A DNA stretch of 64,000 nucleotides, taken from NCBI RefSeq assembly GCF_036311985.1, contig NZ_JAZDCJ010000013.1; one strand, written 5' to 3'. The first letter of the stretch is position 1; each line of letters starts with the position of its first letter. Shown here piece after piece: positions 41,528 to 50,042 of this stretch. The notes beneath the pieces were generated by a model. The model ran no database searches, was not told where the DNA came from, and saw nothing but the letters and a program-made list of their open reading frames with translations. The stretch is from JAZDCJ01 sp036311985. Lineage in GTDB: Bacteria; Actinomycetota; Actinomycetes; Actinomycetales; Micrococcaceae. The translations under genes were made by a program, and so were the position numbers.

Positions 41528-42841
41528 GTGGATTCTGGCGCGACGGACACGGTGGGCGACGGCCCGGGGCAGCCGCGCGTGCTGCCGGCGACGGCGGCCG
41601 AGACGACGCCGGAGGACCCCTGGCCCCTGCGCGTCTTCTCCGAGAAGCTCAAGGCCCACATCGAGCGCTCCCCCGAGGTCTGGATCGAGGGGCAGCTGCT
41701 CGAGGCCAACGTCCGCAACGGCCACGCGTACTTGACCATGCGGGACGTCGACGTCGAGTACTCGCTGTCCGTGAACGTGTGGGCGTCCGTGATGCGCACC
41801 CTCAAGGACCGTCCGGAGGTCGGCGCGCGCGTCGTGGCGCGCGTGAGGCCCAACCTGTACCTGAAGACGGGGCGCCTGTCGATGACGGCCTCCGACGTGC
41901 GCCCCGTGGGGCTGGGTGATTTGCTGGTGCGGCTCGAGAAGCTGCGGCAGGCGCTGCAGGCGGAGGGGCTCTTCGATCCGGCGCGCAAACGCCCGCTGCC
42001 CGTGCTGCCGCACCGGATCGGGCTCGTCACGGGCCGCGACTCCGACGCCGAGAAGGACGTGCTGCGCAACGCGGCGCTGCGCTGGCCCGGCGTCGAGTTC
42101 GAGGTCCGCAACACCGCCGTCCAGGGCGTGAACGCGGTCCGCGAGGTCATCGCCGCGCTGCGCGAGCTGGACGCGGATCCGGAGGTCGACGTCATCGTGA
42201 TCGCCCGCGGCGGCGGCGCGCTGGAGGACCTGCTGCCGTTCAGCGCCGAGGAGCTCGTGCGCGCGGTGGCCGCGGCCTCCACACCGGTCGTCAGCGCGAT
42301 CGGCCACGAGGCGGACCGGCCCATCCTCGACGACGTCGCCGACCTGCGCGCGTCGACGCCCACGGACGCGGCGAAGCGGATCGTGCCGGACGTCGCCGAG
42401 GAGCGCCAGCGCATCCAGAGCGCCCGCGAGCGGCTGGACCGCGCCGTGAACCACCTCGTGGAGCGGGAGGCCCAGCGGATCGACGCGCTGCGCTCCCGCC
42501 CCGTCATGGCCCAGCCGGACGGCATGGTGCAGGTCCGCGCCGAGGACGTGGAACGATTGCGCGGCCGGGCGTTCTCCTGCATCCAGTCCGCCGTGGTCCG
42601 GGGGTACGACGCCGTCGCGCACCTCCGTGCGCAGGTCCGGGCCCTGTCCCCGCAACAGACCCTGGACCGCGGCTACGCGGTCCTCCAGCTCGCCGACGGC
42701 ACCGTGGTCCGCGACGCCGACCAGGCGCCGCCAGGCACCCACGTCGGCGTGCGCCTGGCACGCGGCTCGCTCACCGCGGCCGTCGAGGCGAGCACGCCGG
42801 CACCGACCACCACCGATCCCTCGGAAGGGGACCCCTCATGA
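41528..42841 (+). CDS. xseA: Exodeoxyribonuclease VII large subunit
   Basis: A 437-residue XseA. The N-terminal OB-fold (WIEGQLLEANVRNGHAYLTM) is followed by the catalytic region, with GLVTGRDSDAEKDVL, DVIVIARGGGALEDL and AIGHEADRPILDDVADLRASTPTDAA, and a C-terminal coiled coil that binds XseB. The complex degrades single-stranded DNA from both ends. It starts at GTG 41528 after GGGAG and overlaps xseB by ATGA at its stop. Confidence 0.96.
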   Translation: MDSGATDTVGDGPGQPRVLPATAAETTPEDPWPLRVFSEKLKAHIERSPEVWIEGQLLEANVRNGHAYLTMRDVDVEYSLSVNVWASVMRTLKDRPEVGARVVARVRPNLYLKTGRLSMTASDVRPVGLGDLLVRLEKLRQALQAEGLFDPARKRPLPVLPHRIGLVTGRDSDAEKDVLRNAALRWPGVEFEVRNTAVQGVNAVREVIAALRELDADPEVDVIVIARGGGALEDLLPFSAEELVRAVAAASTPVVSAIGHEADRPILDDVADLRASTPTDAAKRIVPDVAEERQRIQSARERLDRAVNHLVEREAQRIDALRSRPVMAQPDGMVQVRAEDVERLRGRAFSCIQSAVVRGYDAVAHLRAQVRALSPQQTLDRGYAVLQLADGTVVRDADQAPPGTHVGVRLARGSLTAAVEASTPAPTTTDPSEGDPS

Positions 42842-43083
42842 CCGAATCCACGCAGTCCTCCGCCGACGACCGCGACGCGGACGTCGCACAGCTCAGCTAC
42901 GAGCAGGCGCGCGAGGGGCTCGTCGCCGTCGTCTCCCAATTGGAGGCCGGCGGGGCGAGCCTCGAGCAGTCGCTCGCCCTCTGGGAGCGCGGCGAGGCCC
43001 TGGCCGCGCGGTGCGAGGCGTGGCTCGAGGGCGCCCGGCAGCGGCTCGAGGCCGCACGGGCCCAGAACGACGCGGACGCCTGA
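42838..43083 (+). CDS. xseB: Exodeoxyribonuclease VII small subunit
   Basis: An 81-residue helical protein with the XseB pattern LSYEQAREGLVAVVSQLEAGG, then LEQSLALWERGEALAARCEAWL. Six or so copies coat the coiled coil of XseA. The ATG overlaps the xseA stop by 4 nt, so stoichiometric coupled expression is likely. It converges with the PPK2 gene 10 nt downstream. Confidence 0.95.
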   Translation: MTESTQSSADDRDADVAQLSYEQAREGLVAVVSQLEAGGASLEQSLALWERGEALAARCEAWLEGARQRLEAARAQNDADA

Positions 43084-43093
43084 CCCGGCCCGT

Positions 43094-43978
43094 TCAGGAC
43101 GCCGCCAGGCGGGCCTTCTGCTCCTCGACGTCGAAGTCGGCGGGCGGCCACTGCGGGTCGAGCTCGGTCAGCGCGTCGATGAGCAGTTGCTGCACGGCGA
43201 TGCGGGCGTACCACTTCTTGTCCGCGGGGACCACGAACCACGGGGCGTCCTCCGTGTGGGTCCGCTCGATCGCGATCTGGTAGGCGTCCATGTAGTCGTC
43301 CCAGTACTCGCGCTCGTCGATGTCGCCGGGATTGAATTTCCAGTATTTGTCCGGCCGTTCCAGCCGCTCGGCGAGGCGTGCGCGCTGCTCGTCCTTGGAG
43401 AGGTGGAGCATGACCTTGACGAGCTTCGTGCCGCCGGCGACGAGCCCGGCCTCGAACTCCCGGATGGCGCCGTAGCGGCGTTCGATCTCCTCCGGGGACG
43501 AGAAGCCGCGCACGCGGTGGATGAGCACGTCCTCGTAGTGGGAGCGGTCGAAGACCCCGATCATCCCCGGGCCGGGCAGCTCGCGTTCGATCCTCCACAG
43601 GAAGTCGTGGCGCTTCTCCTCCTCGGTGGGCGCCTTGAACGCGTGGTGCTTGACGCCCTGGGGGTCGACGGCGCCGATGACGTGCCGGACGATCCCGCCC
43701 TTGCCCGCGGTGTCCATCGCCTGGAGGACCAGGAGGACGCTGCCCGTGAACCCGCCCGTGCGCGAGGCCGCGAAGAGCCGTTCCTGCAGATCACCCAGCT
43801 GCCCGTCCTCGATCGCGAGCCTCGCCTGGCCCTCGGCCTTGCCGCCGGGGTAGCCGGGTTTGGAGTCCGGGTCGACGTCGGCGAGGCGGAAGCCCTCCCC
43901 CACGCGCAGGGCGCGCCCGGGGCCCACCTCGAAGTCGACGGATCCGTTGCCGTCCTGGTCGGTGTCTGTGGATGCCAT
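43094..43978 (-). CDS. Polyphosphate kinase 2 family nucleotide phosphotransferase
   Basis: A 294-residue PPK2 enzyme that phosphorylates nucleotides with polyphosphate. Motifs are the Walker A-like LQAMDTAGKGGIVRHV, the Walker B-like GVFDRSHYEDVLIHRV, a lid module with Arg/Lys (KDEQRARLAERLE) and FVVPADKKWYARIAV. The length fits single-domain PPK2. ATG 43978 is chosen; CATGAT lies 6 nt upstream. Whether it prefers AMP, ADP or GDP cannot be read from the sequence. Confidence 0.92.
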   Translation of the reverse strand: MASTDTDQDGNGSVDFEVGPGRALRVGEGFRLADVDPDSKPGYPGGKAEGQARLAIEDGQLGDLQERLFAASRTGGFTGSVLLVLQAMDTAGKGGIVRHVIGAVDPQGVKHHAFKAPTEEEKRHDFLWRIERELPGPGMIGVFDRSHYEDVLIHRVRGFSSPEEIERRYGAIREFEAGLVAGGTKLVKVMLHLSKDEQRARLAERLERPDKYWKFNPGDIDEREYWDDYMDAYQIAIERTHTEDAPWFVVPADKKWYARIAVQQLLIDALTELDPQWPPADFDVEEQKARLAAS

Positions 43979-44062
43979 GGCCCCATCATGCCACCGGCCC
44001 CGCCGCCGCGGGTGGAAGGAACCCGGACGCATCGCGCTGCCGTCCGACAGAATCCGCCGGGC

Positions 44063-45283
44063 TCAGACGGATTCGCGCAGGTCCTCGAGGAACTCGGCGA
44101 TCCGGCCGATGGCGTCCTCGAGGTCCTGGACGGCCGGGAGCGTGACGAGCCGGAAGTGGTCCGGGGCGATCCAGTTGAAGCCCGTGCCCTGGGTGATCAG
44201 GAGCTTCTGCTGCTTGAGCAGCTCGAGCGCGAACTTCTCGTCGTCCCGGATCGGGTAGACCTCGGGGTCCAGGCGCGGGAAGAGGTACATGGCGCCCATG
44301 GCCTGCTGGACCGAGACGCCGGGGATGTCGCCCAGCAGCTTGTAGGCCATGTTGCGCTGGTCCAGGAGCCGCCCGCCGGGCAGGATCAGGTCGTTGATGG
44401 ACTGGTAGCCGCCGAGGGCGGTCTGGATGGCGTTCTGCCCGGGCACATTGGCGCACAGGCGCATGTTCGCGAGGAGGTTGATGCCCTCGATGTAGTCGGC
44501 GGCCTGGTGCTTCGGCCCCGAGATCGCCATCCAGCCGGCGCGGAATCCGCACACCCGGTAGGCCTTGGACAACCCGGAGAAGGTCAGCACGAGGACATCG
44601 TCGGAGAGCCCGGCCGTGTTGTAGTGCACGGCGCCGTCGTAGAGGATCTTCTCGTAGATCTCGTCGGAAAAGACGATGAGCGAGTGCTTGCGCGCGAGCT
44701 CGAGCATGCCCTCGACGATGTGCTTGGGGTACACGGCGCCGGTGGGGTTGTTCGGGTTGATGATCACGAGGCCCTTGGTGCGCGGGGTGATCTTCGCGGC
44801 GATGTCCTCCAGGTCCGGCAGCCACCCCTCTTCCTCGACGGTGAGGTAGTGCACGGGGGTACCGCCGGCGAGGGACACGGAGGCGGTCCACAGCGGGTAG
44901 TCGGGCGCGGGGATGAGGACCTCGTCGCCGTTGTTCAGCAGCGCGTTCAGGCTCAGCGTGATGAGCTCGGAGACGCCGTTGCCCAGGTAGACGTCGTCGA
45001 CGCCGATCGTCTGGATGCCGCGCGTCTGGTAGTACTGCGAGACGGCGGTGCGGGCTGAGAGGATGCCGCGGGAGTCGGAGTAGCCCTGGGAGTGCGGGAG
45101 GTTCCGGATCATGTCCACGAGGATCGCGTCGGGCGCCTCGAAGCCGAACGGGGCGGGGTTGCCGATGTTCAGCTTCAGGATGCGGTGGCCCTCGGCCTCC
45201 ATGCGCTGGGCGTGCTCCAGCACGGGTCCACGGATGTCGTAGAGCACGTTGTGGAGCTTGGAGGACTGCTTGTACTGGGGCAT
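44063..45283 (-). CDS. alaA: PLP-dependent alanine/valine-pyruvate-type aminotransferase
   Basis: A 406-residue class I aminotransferase closely matching the AlaA group: LKLNIGNPAPFGFEAPDAI, GVSELITLSLNALLNNGDEVLIP, NPNNPTGAVYP, FSGLSKAYRVCGFRAGWM with the PLP lysine, and LVTLPAVQDLEDAI. It makes alanine from pyruvate and glutamate. The ATG at 45283 starts directly at the conserved QYKQSSKLHNVLYDIRGP N-terminus. It has its own promoter space behind the ABC transporter operon. Confidence 0.9.
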   Translation of the reverse strand: MPQYKQSSKLHNVLYDIRGPVLEHAQRMEAEGHRILKLNIGNPAPFGFEAPDAILVDMIRNLPHSQGYSDSRGILSARTAVSQYYQTRGIQTIGVDDVYLGNGVSELITLSLNALLNNGDEVLIPAPDYPLWTASVSLAGGTPVHYLTVEEEGWLPDLEDIAAKITPRTKGLVIINPNNPTGAVYPKHIVEGMLELARKHSLIVFSDEIYEKILYDGAVHYNTAGLSDDVLVLTFSGLSKAYRVCGFRAGWMAISGPKHQAADYIEGINLLANMRLCANVPGQNAIQTALGGYQSINDLILPGGRLLDQRNMAYKLLGDIPGVSVQQAMGAMYLFPRLDPEVYPIRDDEKFALELLKQQKLLITQGTGFNWIAPDHFRLVTLPAVQDLEDAIGRIAEFLEDLRESV

Positions 45284-45427
45284 CCCCCTAGCTTCTCACA
45301 GCGTCCCGGGGGCGCCGGAGAGCTGTGGCGAATGCGACACGCCGGGGCGGGCGGACGGCGCCCGTGCCAAGGGACGAGTCCCGGACGGCCCCCGGGAGCT
45401 CGGCTCCGGGGCGGGGTACGACGCCGG

Positions 45428-45458
45428 GGCGGCCGGCGCGCTCGTGGCGCCGGCCGCC
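45428..45458 (-). terminator. Hairpin at the end of the betaine-type ABC operon
   Basis: Perfect 12-bp inverted repeat, GGCGGCCGGCGC (45428-45439) and GCGCCGGCCGCC (45447-45458), with a 7-nt loop, only 6 nt after the stop of the binding-protein gene. Likely the operon terminator. Confidence 0.7.
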
Positions 45459-45464
45459 GTCGGG

Positions 45465-46439
45465 CTACTGGATGAAGCCCTTCTCCCGCAGCCACTCCTC
45501 GGCGGCCTCGGCGGGCTCGAGCTTGGCGTCGCCGGACACGGCCGAGTTCAGCCCGAGGAGGTCCTCGGTGCTCAGCTGGCGCGAGACGTTGTTCAGCACG
45601 TCGGCGGCCTCCTGCCCGATGACCTCCGTGTTCACGAGCGGCAGGACCTGCTGGGCGATGAAGTTGTTCTTCGGGTCCTCGAGGACCACGAGCGCGTTCT
45701 CGGCGATCGAGGGGCTCGTCGTGAAGATGTCCGCGACCTGGACCTGGTCGCTGATGAGCGCCTGCACGGTCAGCGGGCCGCCGCCGTCGGCGATCGGCTC
45801 GAAGGACTTGGGGGTGCAGGAGTACTTCTCGGCGAGGCCGGGCAGGCCGTAGGCGCGTTCCTGGAACTCCGGCGGGGCCCCGAAGACCAGCTCGTCGCAC
45901 ACCGCGGTGAGGTCCTCGATGGAGGTCAGTCCGTACCGTTCGGCGGTGGCCTGGGTGACGACGAGCGCGTCCTTGTCCTCGGCGGAGGACGCCTCGAGGA
46001 CGCCGAGGCCCTCGGGGAGGGCGCCGCCGAGCGCGTCGATGATCTCGTCCGCGGCGACGGCCGTGGCGGATGCGTCGAAGAAGAGCAGCAGGTTGCCCGA
46101 GTAGTCCGGGACGACGTCCGCGCTGCCGTCCTGGACGGCGCCGACGTAGGCCTCGCGCGCGCCGATGCCCGGCGTGGTCGTCGCCTCGATGTCCGCGGCG
46201 TTGAGCGCGCCGGCATAGAGCTCGGCGATGATCTGGCTCTCGGTGAAGTCGGCGGATCCGATCACGAGCGGCCGGTCGACGCCGGAGCCCGTGGCCTGGG
46301 GGCCGTCGCCCTCGAGGGGGTCGCCGCCGCTGCAGGCCCCGAGCGTGAACGCGAGGGCGAGCGCGGAGGCGCCGGCGAGCAGGGTACGGCGCCGGCGCCC
46401 GGCCCCCGTGGCGGGTCCGTGGTGTACGTTGCGGTTCAT
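45465..46439 (-). CDS. Glycine betaine/choline-type ABC transporter substrate-binding lipoprotein (OpuAC/OsmF family)
   Basis: A 324-residue lipoprotein: basic N-terminus, hydrophobic core and lipobox FTLGACSGG. The mature part begins VIGSADFTESQIIAELYAGAL, typical of OpuAC/OsmF proteins, with VPDYSGNLLLFF and a C-terminal NNVSRQLSTEDLLGLN segment. It probably binds a compatible solute such as glycine betaine, carnitine or choline. The ATG overlaps the upstream permease stop by ATGA and has a GGAGGAAG ribosome binding site. It is the last gene of a five-gene operon. Confidence 0.9.
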   Translation of the reverse strand: MNRNVHHGPATGAGRRRRTLLAGASALALAFTLGACSGGDPLEGDGPQATGSGVDRPLVIGSADFTESQIIAELYAGALNAADIEATTTPGIGAREAYVGAVQDGSADVVPDYSGNLLLFFDASATAVAADEIIDALGGALPEGLGVLEASSAEDKDALVVTQATAERYGLTSIEDLTAVCDELVFGAPPEFQERAYGLPGLAEKYSCTPKSFEPIADGGGPLTVQALISDQVQVADIFTTSPSIAENALVVLEDPKNNFIAQQVLPLVNTEVIGQEAADVLNNVSRQLSTEDLLGLNSAVSGDAKLEPAEAAEEWLREKGFIQ

Positions 46440-47119
46440 GCTCTTCCTCCTGTGGTGGTGGCCAGTCCTGGCGACACGGCCAGCCGCTGGATCGCAGCCA
46501 GCACCGCATCCACCACCATAGCCAAAACGGCGATGACGAGGGCACCCCCGAGCACTTGTCCGTAGTCGCGCACGGCGAGCCCGTCCATGAGGAAGCGGCC
46601 CAGGCCGCCGAGGTTGATGACGGCGACGACGGCGACGGTCGCGATGATCTGCAGCACGGCGAGGCGCAGCGCACCCATGAGCACGGGAAGCGCGTTGGGG
46701 ACCTCGACGCGGAACAGCACCTGGGTTTCCGTCAGGCCCATGGCGCGGGCGCCGTCGACGACTGCATGCGGCACCGCTGCGATCCCGGCGGCCGTCCCGG
46801 CCAGCAGCGGCGGGACCGCGAGGAGCACGAGCGCCCAGATCGGCGGCATGATCCCCAGCGTGCCGGACAGCAGGATGAAAAGGGTCACCATGCCGAGGGT
46901 CGGCAGGGCGCGGAGCATGCCGGCGAGCGCGACGACGGCGACGCGGCCGCGGCCCGTGTGGCCCACGTAGAGGCCGATCGGCACGGCGATGGCGAGGGAC
47001 AGGGCGAGCGCGAGGCCCGTGTAGGCGAGGTGCTCGGCGACGCGCGCGCCGATGCTCCCGGGACCGCTGAGGGTCCCGGGCTTCGCGAGCCAGTCGAGGA
47101 ACTGCGCCCACGGGCTCAT
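46436..47119 (-). CDS. Glycine betaine/choline-type ABC transporter permease (second)
   Basis: A 227-residue permease with about five or six transmembrane helices and the BPD_transp EAA region HAVVDGARAMGLTETQVLFRVEVPNALP. It pairs with the neighbouring permease and ATPase. The ATG at 47119 overlaps the stop of the preceding permease by 4 nt, and its own stop overlaps the lipoprotein ATG, so the chain is fully coupled. Confidence 0.9.
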   Translation of the reverse strand: MSPWAQFLDWLAKPGTLSGPGSIGARVAEHLAYTGLALALSLAIAVPIGLYVGHTGRGRVAVVALAGMLRALPTLGMVTLFILLSGTLGIMPPIWALVLLAVPPLLAGTAAGIAAVPHAVVDGARAMGLTETQVLFRVEVPNALPVLMGALRLAVLQIIATVAVVAVINLGGLGRFLMDGLAVRDYGQVLGGALVIAVLAMVVDAVLAAIQRLAVSPGLATTTGGRA

Positions 47120-47946
47120 GCCGCGGGCCCCGTCCGCCGTCCGCCCGGCGCGGCGGGGTCGCCGGGCACGCCGGGGCCGCCTGGTGCCCCCTCCGCACCT
47201 GGAATCCCCGCCACCGTCGCGCGGGAGACTCCCGAGGCGGTCGCGCCGGGCATGACCGAGGCGGTCGCGGCGGTCGCGGCCCCCGGCCCGGGGCCGCTGC
47301 GGGCGCGGGCCCAGGGCGTGAGGAGCCGCTGCAGCGCTACGAGGACGAGGTCCATGGCCAGGGCGAGGACCAGGGTGGCCGCGATCCCGACGACGATGAG
47401 CTCCGGGTAGTTCCTCCGCAGCCCTTCCATGAACAACGTCCCGAGGTTCTCGATGCCGATGAGCGCGCCGACGCTGACGAGCGAGATGTTGCTGACGGAG
47501 ACGACGCGCAGGGCGGGGAACAGCACGGGCAGGGACAGCGGCAGGTCGACGGCGAGGAAACGGCGCACGGGCCGGTAGCCCAGGGCGTCGGCGGCGCGGA
47601 GGATCGCCGGGTCCACGGATTCGAGCGCGTCGGCGGCGCTGCGGACCAGGAGCGCGATCGCGTAGAGCGTGAGCGCCACGATGATGTTCAGGGGGTCCAG
47701 GATCCGCGTGCCGAGGACCGCGGGCAGCGCCACGAAGAGCGCGAGCGAGGGGATCGTGTAGAGCAGCCCGCTCAACTGGATGACGGTGCTGCGGGCCGCG
47801 CGGCGGCGGCGCGTCCCGTCGGAGCGGATCATCCGCGCCACGGGGATGGAGACGAGCGCGGCGAGCAGGAGCGGGATCACCGCCTGCGCCAGGTGCGCCG
47901 CGGAGAGCTCCGCGACGCGGTCCCAGTTCCGGCCGAGCCACTGCAT
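47116..47946 (-). CDS. Glycine betaine/choline-type ABC transporter permease (first) with a collagen-like tail
   Basis: A 276-residue permease. Residues 1-215 form the membrane domain, with the EAA loop ESVDPAILRAADALGYRPVRRFLAVDLPLSLP and LIGIENLGTLF. The last about 60 residues are a Gly/Pro/Ala-rich tail with Gly-x-Pro triplets (GAPGGPGVPGDPAAPGG), probably flexible and not part of the usual fold. It starts at an ATG sharing the A of the ATPase stop (TGATG). Confidence 0.88.
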   Translation of the reverse strand: MQWLGRNWDRVAELSAAHLAQAVIPLLLAALVSIPVARMIRSDGTRRRRAARSTVIQLSGLLYTIPSLALFVALPAVLGTRILDPLNIIVALTLYAIALLVRSAADALESVDPAILRAADALGYRPVRRFLAVDLPLSLPVLFPALRVVSVSNISLVSVGALIGIENLGTLFMEGLRRNYPELIVVGIAATLVLALAMDLVLVALQRLLTPWARARSGPGPGAATAATASVMPGATASGVSRATVAGIPGAEGAPGGPGVPGDPAAPGGRRTGPAA

Positions 47947-48914
47947 CAGCGGCCGGCCTCCGCGTCGAGCGCCGCTGCGACGTCGGCCAGGGTCGCGACG
48001 CCGGCGGGGCGCCCGGCGGCATCCTCGACGACGGCGATCCGGGCGGGCTCGGCGAGCAGGGCGTCGAGGACGGAACGCAGGGACGCGCCGCGCGCGAGGC
48101 GCGGCACCCGGGCGAGCGCCCCGGCGTCGTACCCGGAGACGGGCCGCAGCGTCAGCTCCTCCGCGCCGCGGAACGCGAGCGCCCGGAAGCCGCGGTCCCG
48201 GCCCACGAAGCGGGCCGTGAACCCGTCCGCGGGCGCCGAGAGGATCTGCTCCGGCGGGGCGAACTGGTGCAGCACTCCCCCGGCCCCGAAGACCGCGACG
48301 AGGTCGCCGAGCAGGGTGGCCTCGTCGATGTCGTGGGTGACGAACACGATCGTCTTGGACAGTTCCCGCTGTAGCCGCAGCAGCTCCGCCTGCAGCTCGG
48401 CGCGGACCACCGGGTCGACGGCGCTGAACGGCTCGTCCATGAGCAGGATCGGCGGGTCCGCGGCGAGCGCCCGGGCCACGCCGACGCGCTGCTGCTGGCC
48501 GCCGGAGAGCTGGGCCGGATAGCGGGCCCCGAGCGCCGGGTCCAGGCCCACGCGCTCCAGCAGCCCCGCCGCGGCCCTGCGCGCCTCGCCCTTCGACGCG
48601 CCCAGCAGGCGCGGCACGGTGGCCACGTTGTCCGCGACCGTGCGGTGCGGCATGAGCCCACCCTGCTGCATGACGTAGCCCATCGAGCGGCGCAGCTCGT
48701 GCGGGGCCGTCCGCGACACGTCCCGGCCATCGACCTCGATCGTGCCCGAGGTGGGGTCCACCATGCGGTTGATCATCCGCAGCGAGGTCGTCTTGCCGCA
48801 GCCGGACGGCCCGACGAAGACCGTCGTCCGACCCGCCGGGACCTCGAGGGTGAGGCCCGAGACGGCGGGGGCACCGGCGTCGTACCGCTTTTCCACGTCC
48901 GTGAAGCGGATCAT
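47946..48914 (-). CDS. Glycine betaine/choline-type ABC transporter ATPase
   Basis: A 322-residue ATPase with Walker A FVGPSGCGKTTSL (about 33-45), the LSGGQQQRVGVARAL signature, Walker B ILLMDEPFSAVDP and the switch HD. A C-terminal segment (about 245-315) ends in a single CBS-like repeat (VVEDAAGRPAGVATLADVAAAL), which in OpuA-type ATPases senses ionic strength as a pair; only one looks intact here. The ATG at 48914 overlaps the NUDIX gene stop by 4 nt. Confidence 0.92.
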   Translation of the reverse strand: MIRFTDVEKRYDAGAPAVSGLTLEVPAGRTTVFVGPSGCGKTTSLRMINRMVDPTSGTIEVDGRDVSRTAPHELRRSMGYVMQQGGLMPHRTVADNVATVPRLLGASKGEARRAAAGLLERVGLDPALGARYPAQLSGGQQQRVGVARALAADPPILLMDEPFSAVDPVVRAELQAELLRLQRELSKTIVFVTHDIDEATLLGDLVAVFGAGGVLHQFAPPEQILSAPADGFTARFVGRDRGFRALAFRGAEELTLRPVSGYDAGALARVPRLARGASLRSVLDALLAEPARIAVVEDAAGRPAGVATLADVAAALDAEAGR

Positions 48915-49384
48915 CCGCGGGCCCCCTCGTAGAGGGCGATGGCCTGGTCCACGCGTGAGGTGCGTTCGAGCCGCGGCAGCTCCTCGAGCGGGAACCACGC
49001 GGCCTCGCTCGTCGTCCCGCCGACCTCGTGCCGCAGCCCTCCGCCGACGATCTGGGCCGAGTACATCACGGCCACGGTCTGCAGCGGGCGCCCCTCGCGC
49101 CCGAGCCGCGCGGCGGCCGGCACGTGGCCCGAGTCGACGCCGAGCAGGCCCGTGAGCCGGACCTCGTACCCCGTCTCCTCCGCCACCTCGCGCACCGCCC
49201 CGTCCTCGATCGACTCGCCGAGCTCCACGCCGCCGCCGGGCAACGTCCAGCGCGGTGCGAACTCCGGGCGCGTGGAGCGCATGTCCCACAGGGCCAGGAG
49301 GATCGAGCCGTCGCGGACCACGACGCAGTACGCGGCCAGCCGCGTGTCGAAGGCCCGCCGGGAAGACGGTGGTTTCCCAGTCAT
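48911..49384 (-). CDS. NUDIX hydrolase, first gene of the ABC transporter operon
   Basis: A 157-residue NUDIX protein with the full box GGVELGESIEDGAVREVAEETGY (Gx5Ex7REuxEExG), so it should hydrolyse a nucleoside-diphosphate-linked substrate that cannot be named. The ATG at 49384 is the most likely start. Its stop overlaps the ABC ATPase start by ATGA, so it heads the operon NUDIX-ATPase-permease-permease-lipoprotein. It is divergent from an Lrp-type regulator 69 bp away, which may control the operon. Confidence 0.88.
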   Translation of the reverse strand: MTGKPPSSRRAFDTRLAAYCVVVRDGSILLALWDMRSTRPEFAPRWTLPGGGVELGESIEDGAVREVAEETGYEVRLTGLLGVDSGHVPAAARLGREGRPLQTVAVMYSAQIVGGGLRHEVGGTTSEAAWFPLEELPRLERTSRVDQAIALYEGARG

Positions 49385-49453
49385 GGACGACAGCGTACCC
49401 GCCGGTACCGACGCCCGGGGGCGCAGCGGACCGGGCTGTGGTGGAATATCCCC

Positions 49454-49957
49454 ATGCCTGCCCCGCACCAGCCCCCGGCCCCGGTCCCGCTCGACGCCGT
49501 CGACCGCCGCATCCTCGCCGAGCTCATGGCCGACGCGCGCATCAGCAACGCGGCGCTCGCCCAGCGGGCCGGGATCGCGCCGTCGACCGCCCTGCTGCGC
49601 ACGCGGCTGCTCGTCGAGCGCGGCGTGATCGGCGGCTACCACGCCGAGGTCTCCCTGCCCGCCGTCGGCCGCAGCGTCCAGGCGCTCATCGCCGTGAAGC
49701 TGCGCATCCACGACCGCGTGGAGATCGACCGCTTCACCACGAAGATGCCGCGCCTGCCGGAGGTGCTCTCGATGTTCCACGTCTCCGGAGCCACGGACTA
49801 CCTGCTCCACGTGGCCGTGGGCTCGACCGAGGCCCTGCGCGACTGGGTCCTGGACAACCTGGCCACCGATGCGGCCGTGGGGCATACCGAGACGACGCTC
49901 GTGTTCGACCACGTCAAGGGCCAGGACGGGCCGCTGTCCGGGCCCTCCGGCGAGTAG
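49454..49957 (+). CDS. Lrp/AsnC-family transcriptional regulator
   Basis: A 167-residue regulator with an N-terminal winged HTH (LDAVDRRILAELMADARISNAALAQRAGIAPSTALLRTRLL) and a C-terminal AsnC ligand-binding domain (residues about 75-155, with VSGATDYLLHVAV). The ATG at 49454 is chosen to start just before the HTH. It is divergent from the NUDIX/ABC operon, a plausible target. Its effector, probably an amino acid, is unknown. Confidence 0.9.
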   Translation: MPAPHQPPAPVPLDAVDRRILAELMADARISNAALAQRAGIAPSTALLRTRLLVERGVIGGYHAEVSLPAVGRSVQALIAVKLRIHDRVEIDRFTTKMPRLPEVLSMFHVSGATDYLLHVAVGSTEALRDWVLDNLATDAAVGHTETTLVFDHVKGQDGPLSGPSGE

Positions 49958-49970
49958 CTCGGCGGCCGAG

Positions 49971-50012
49971 CACCACCGGCCGGGCACCACCGGCCGGGCA
50001 CCACCGGCCGTG
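49971..50012 (+). repeat. Three tandem 14-bp repeats between convergent genes
   Basis: CACCACCGGCCGGG occurs twice exactly (49971-49984, 49985-49998) and once with one change (49999-50012), followed by degenerate units to about 50048. It lies between the convergent Lrp and MFS stop codons. No function is visible; probably a replication-slippage repeat. Confidence 0.7.
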
Positions 50013-50042
50013 CGCTACCGAACGAGGTCTACCGGCCGGATG

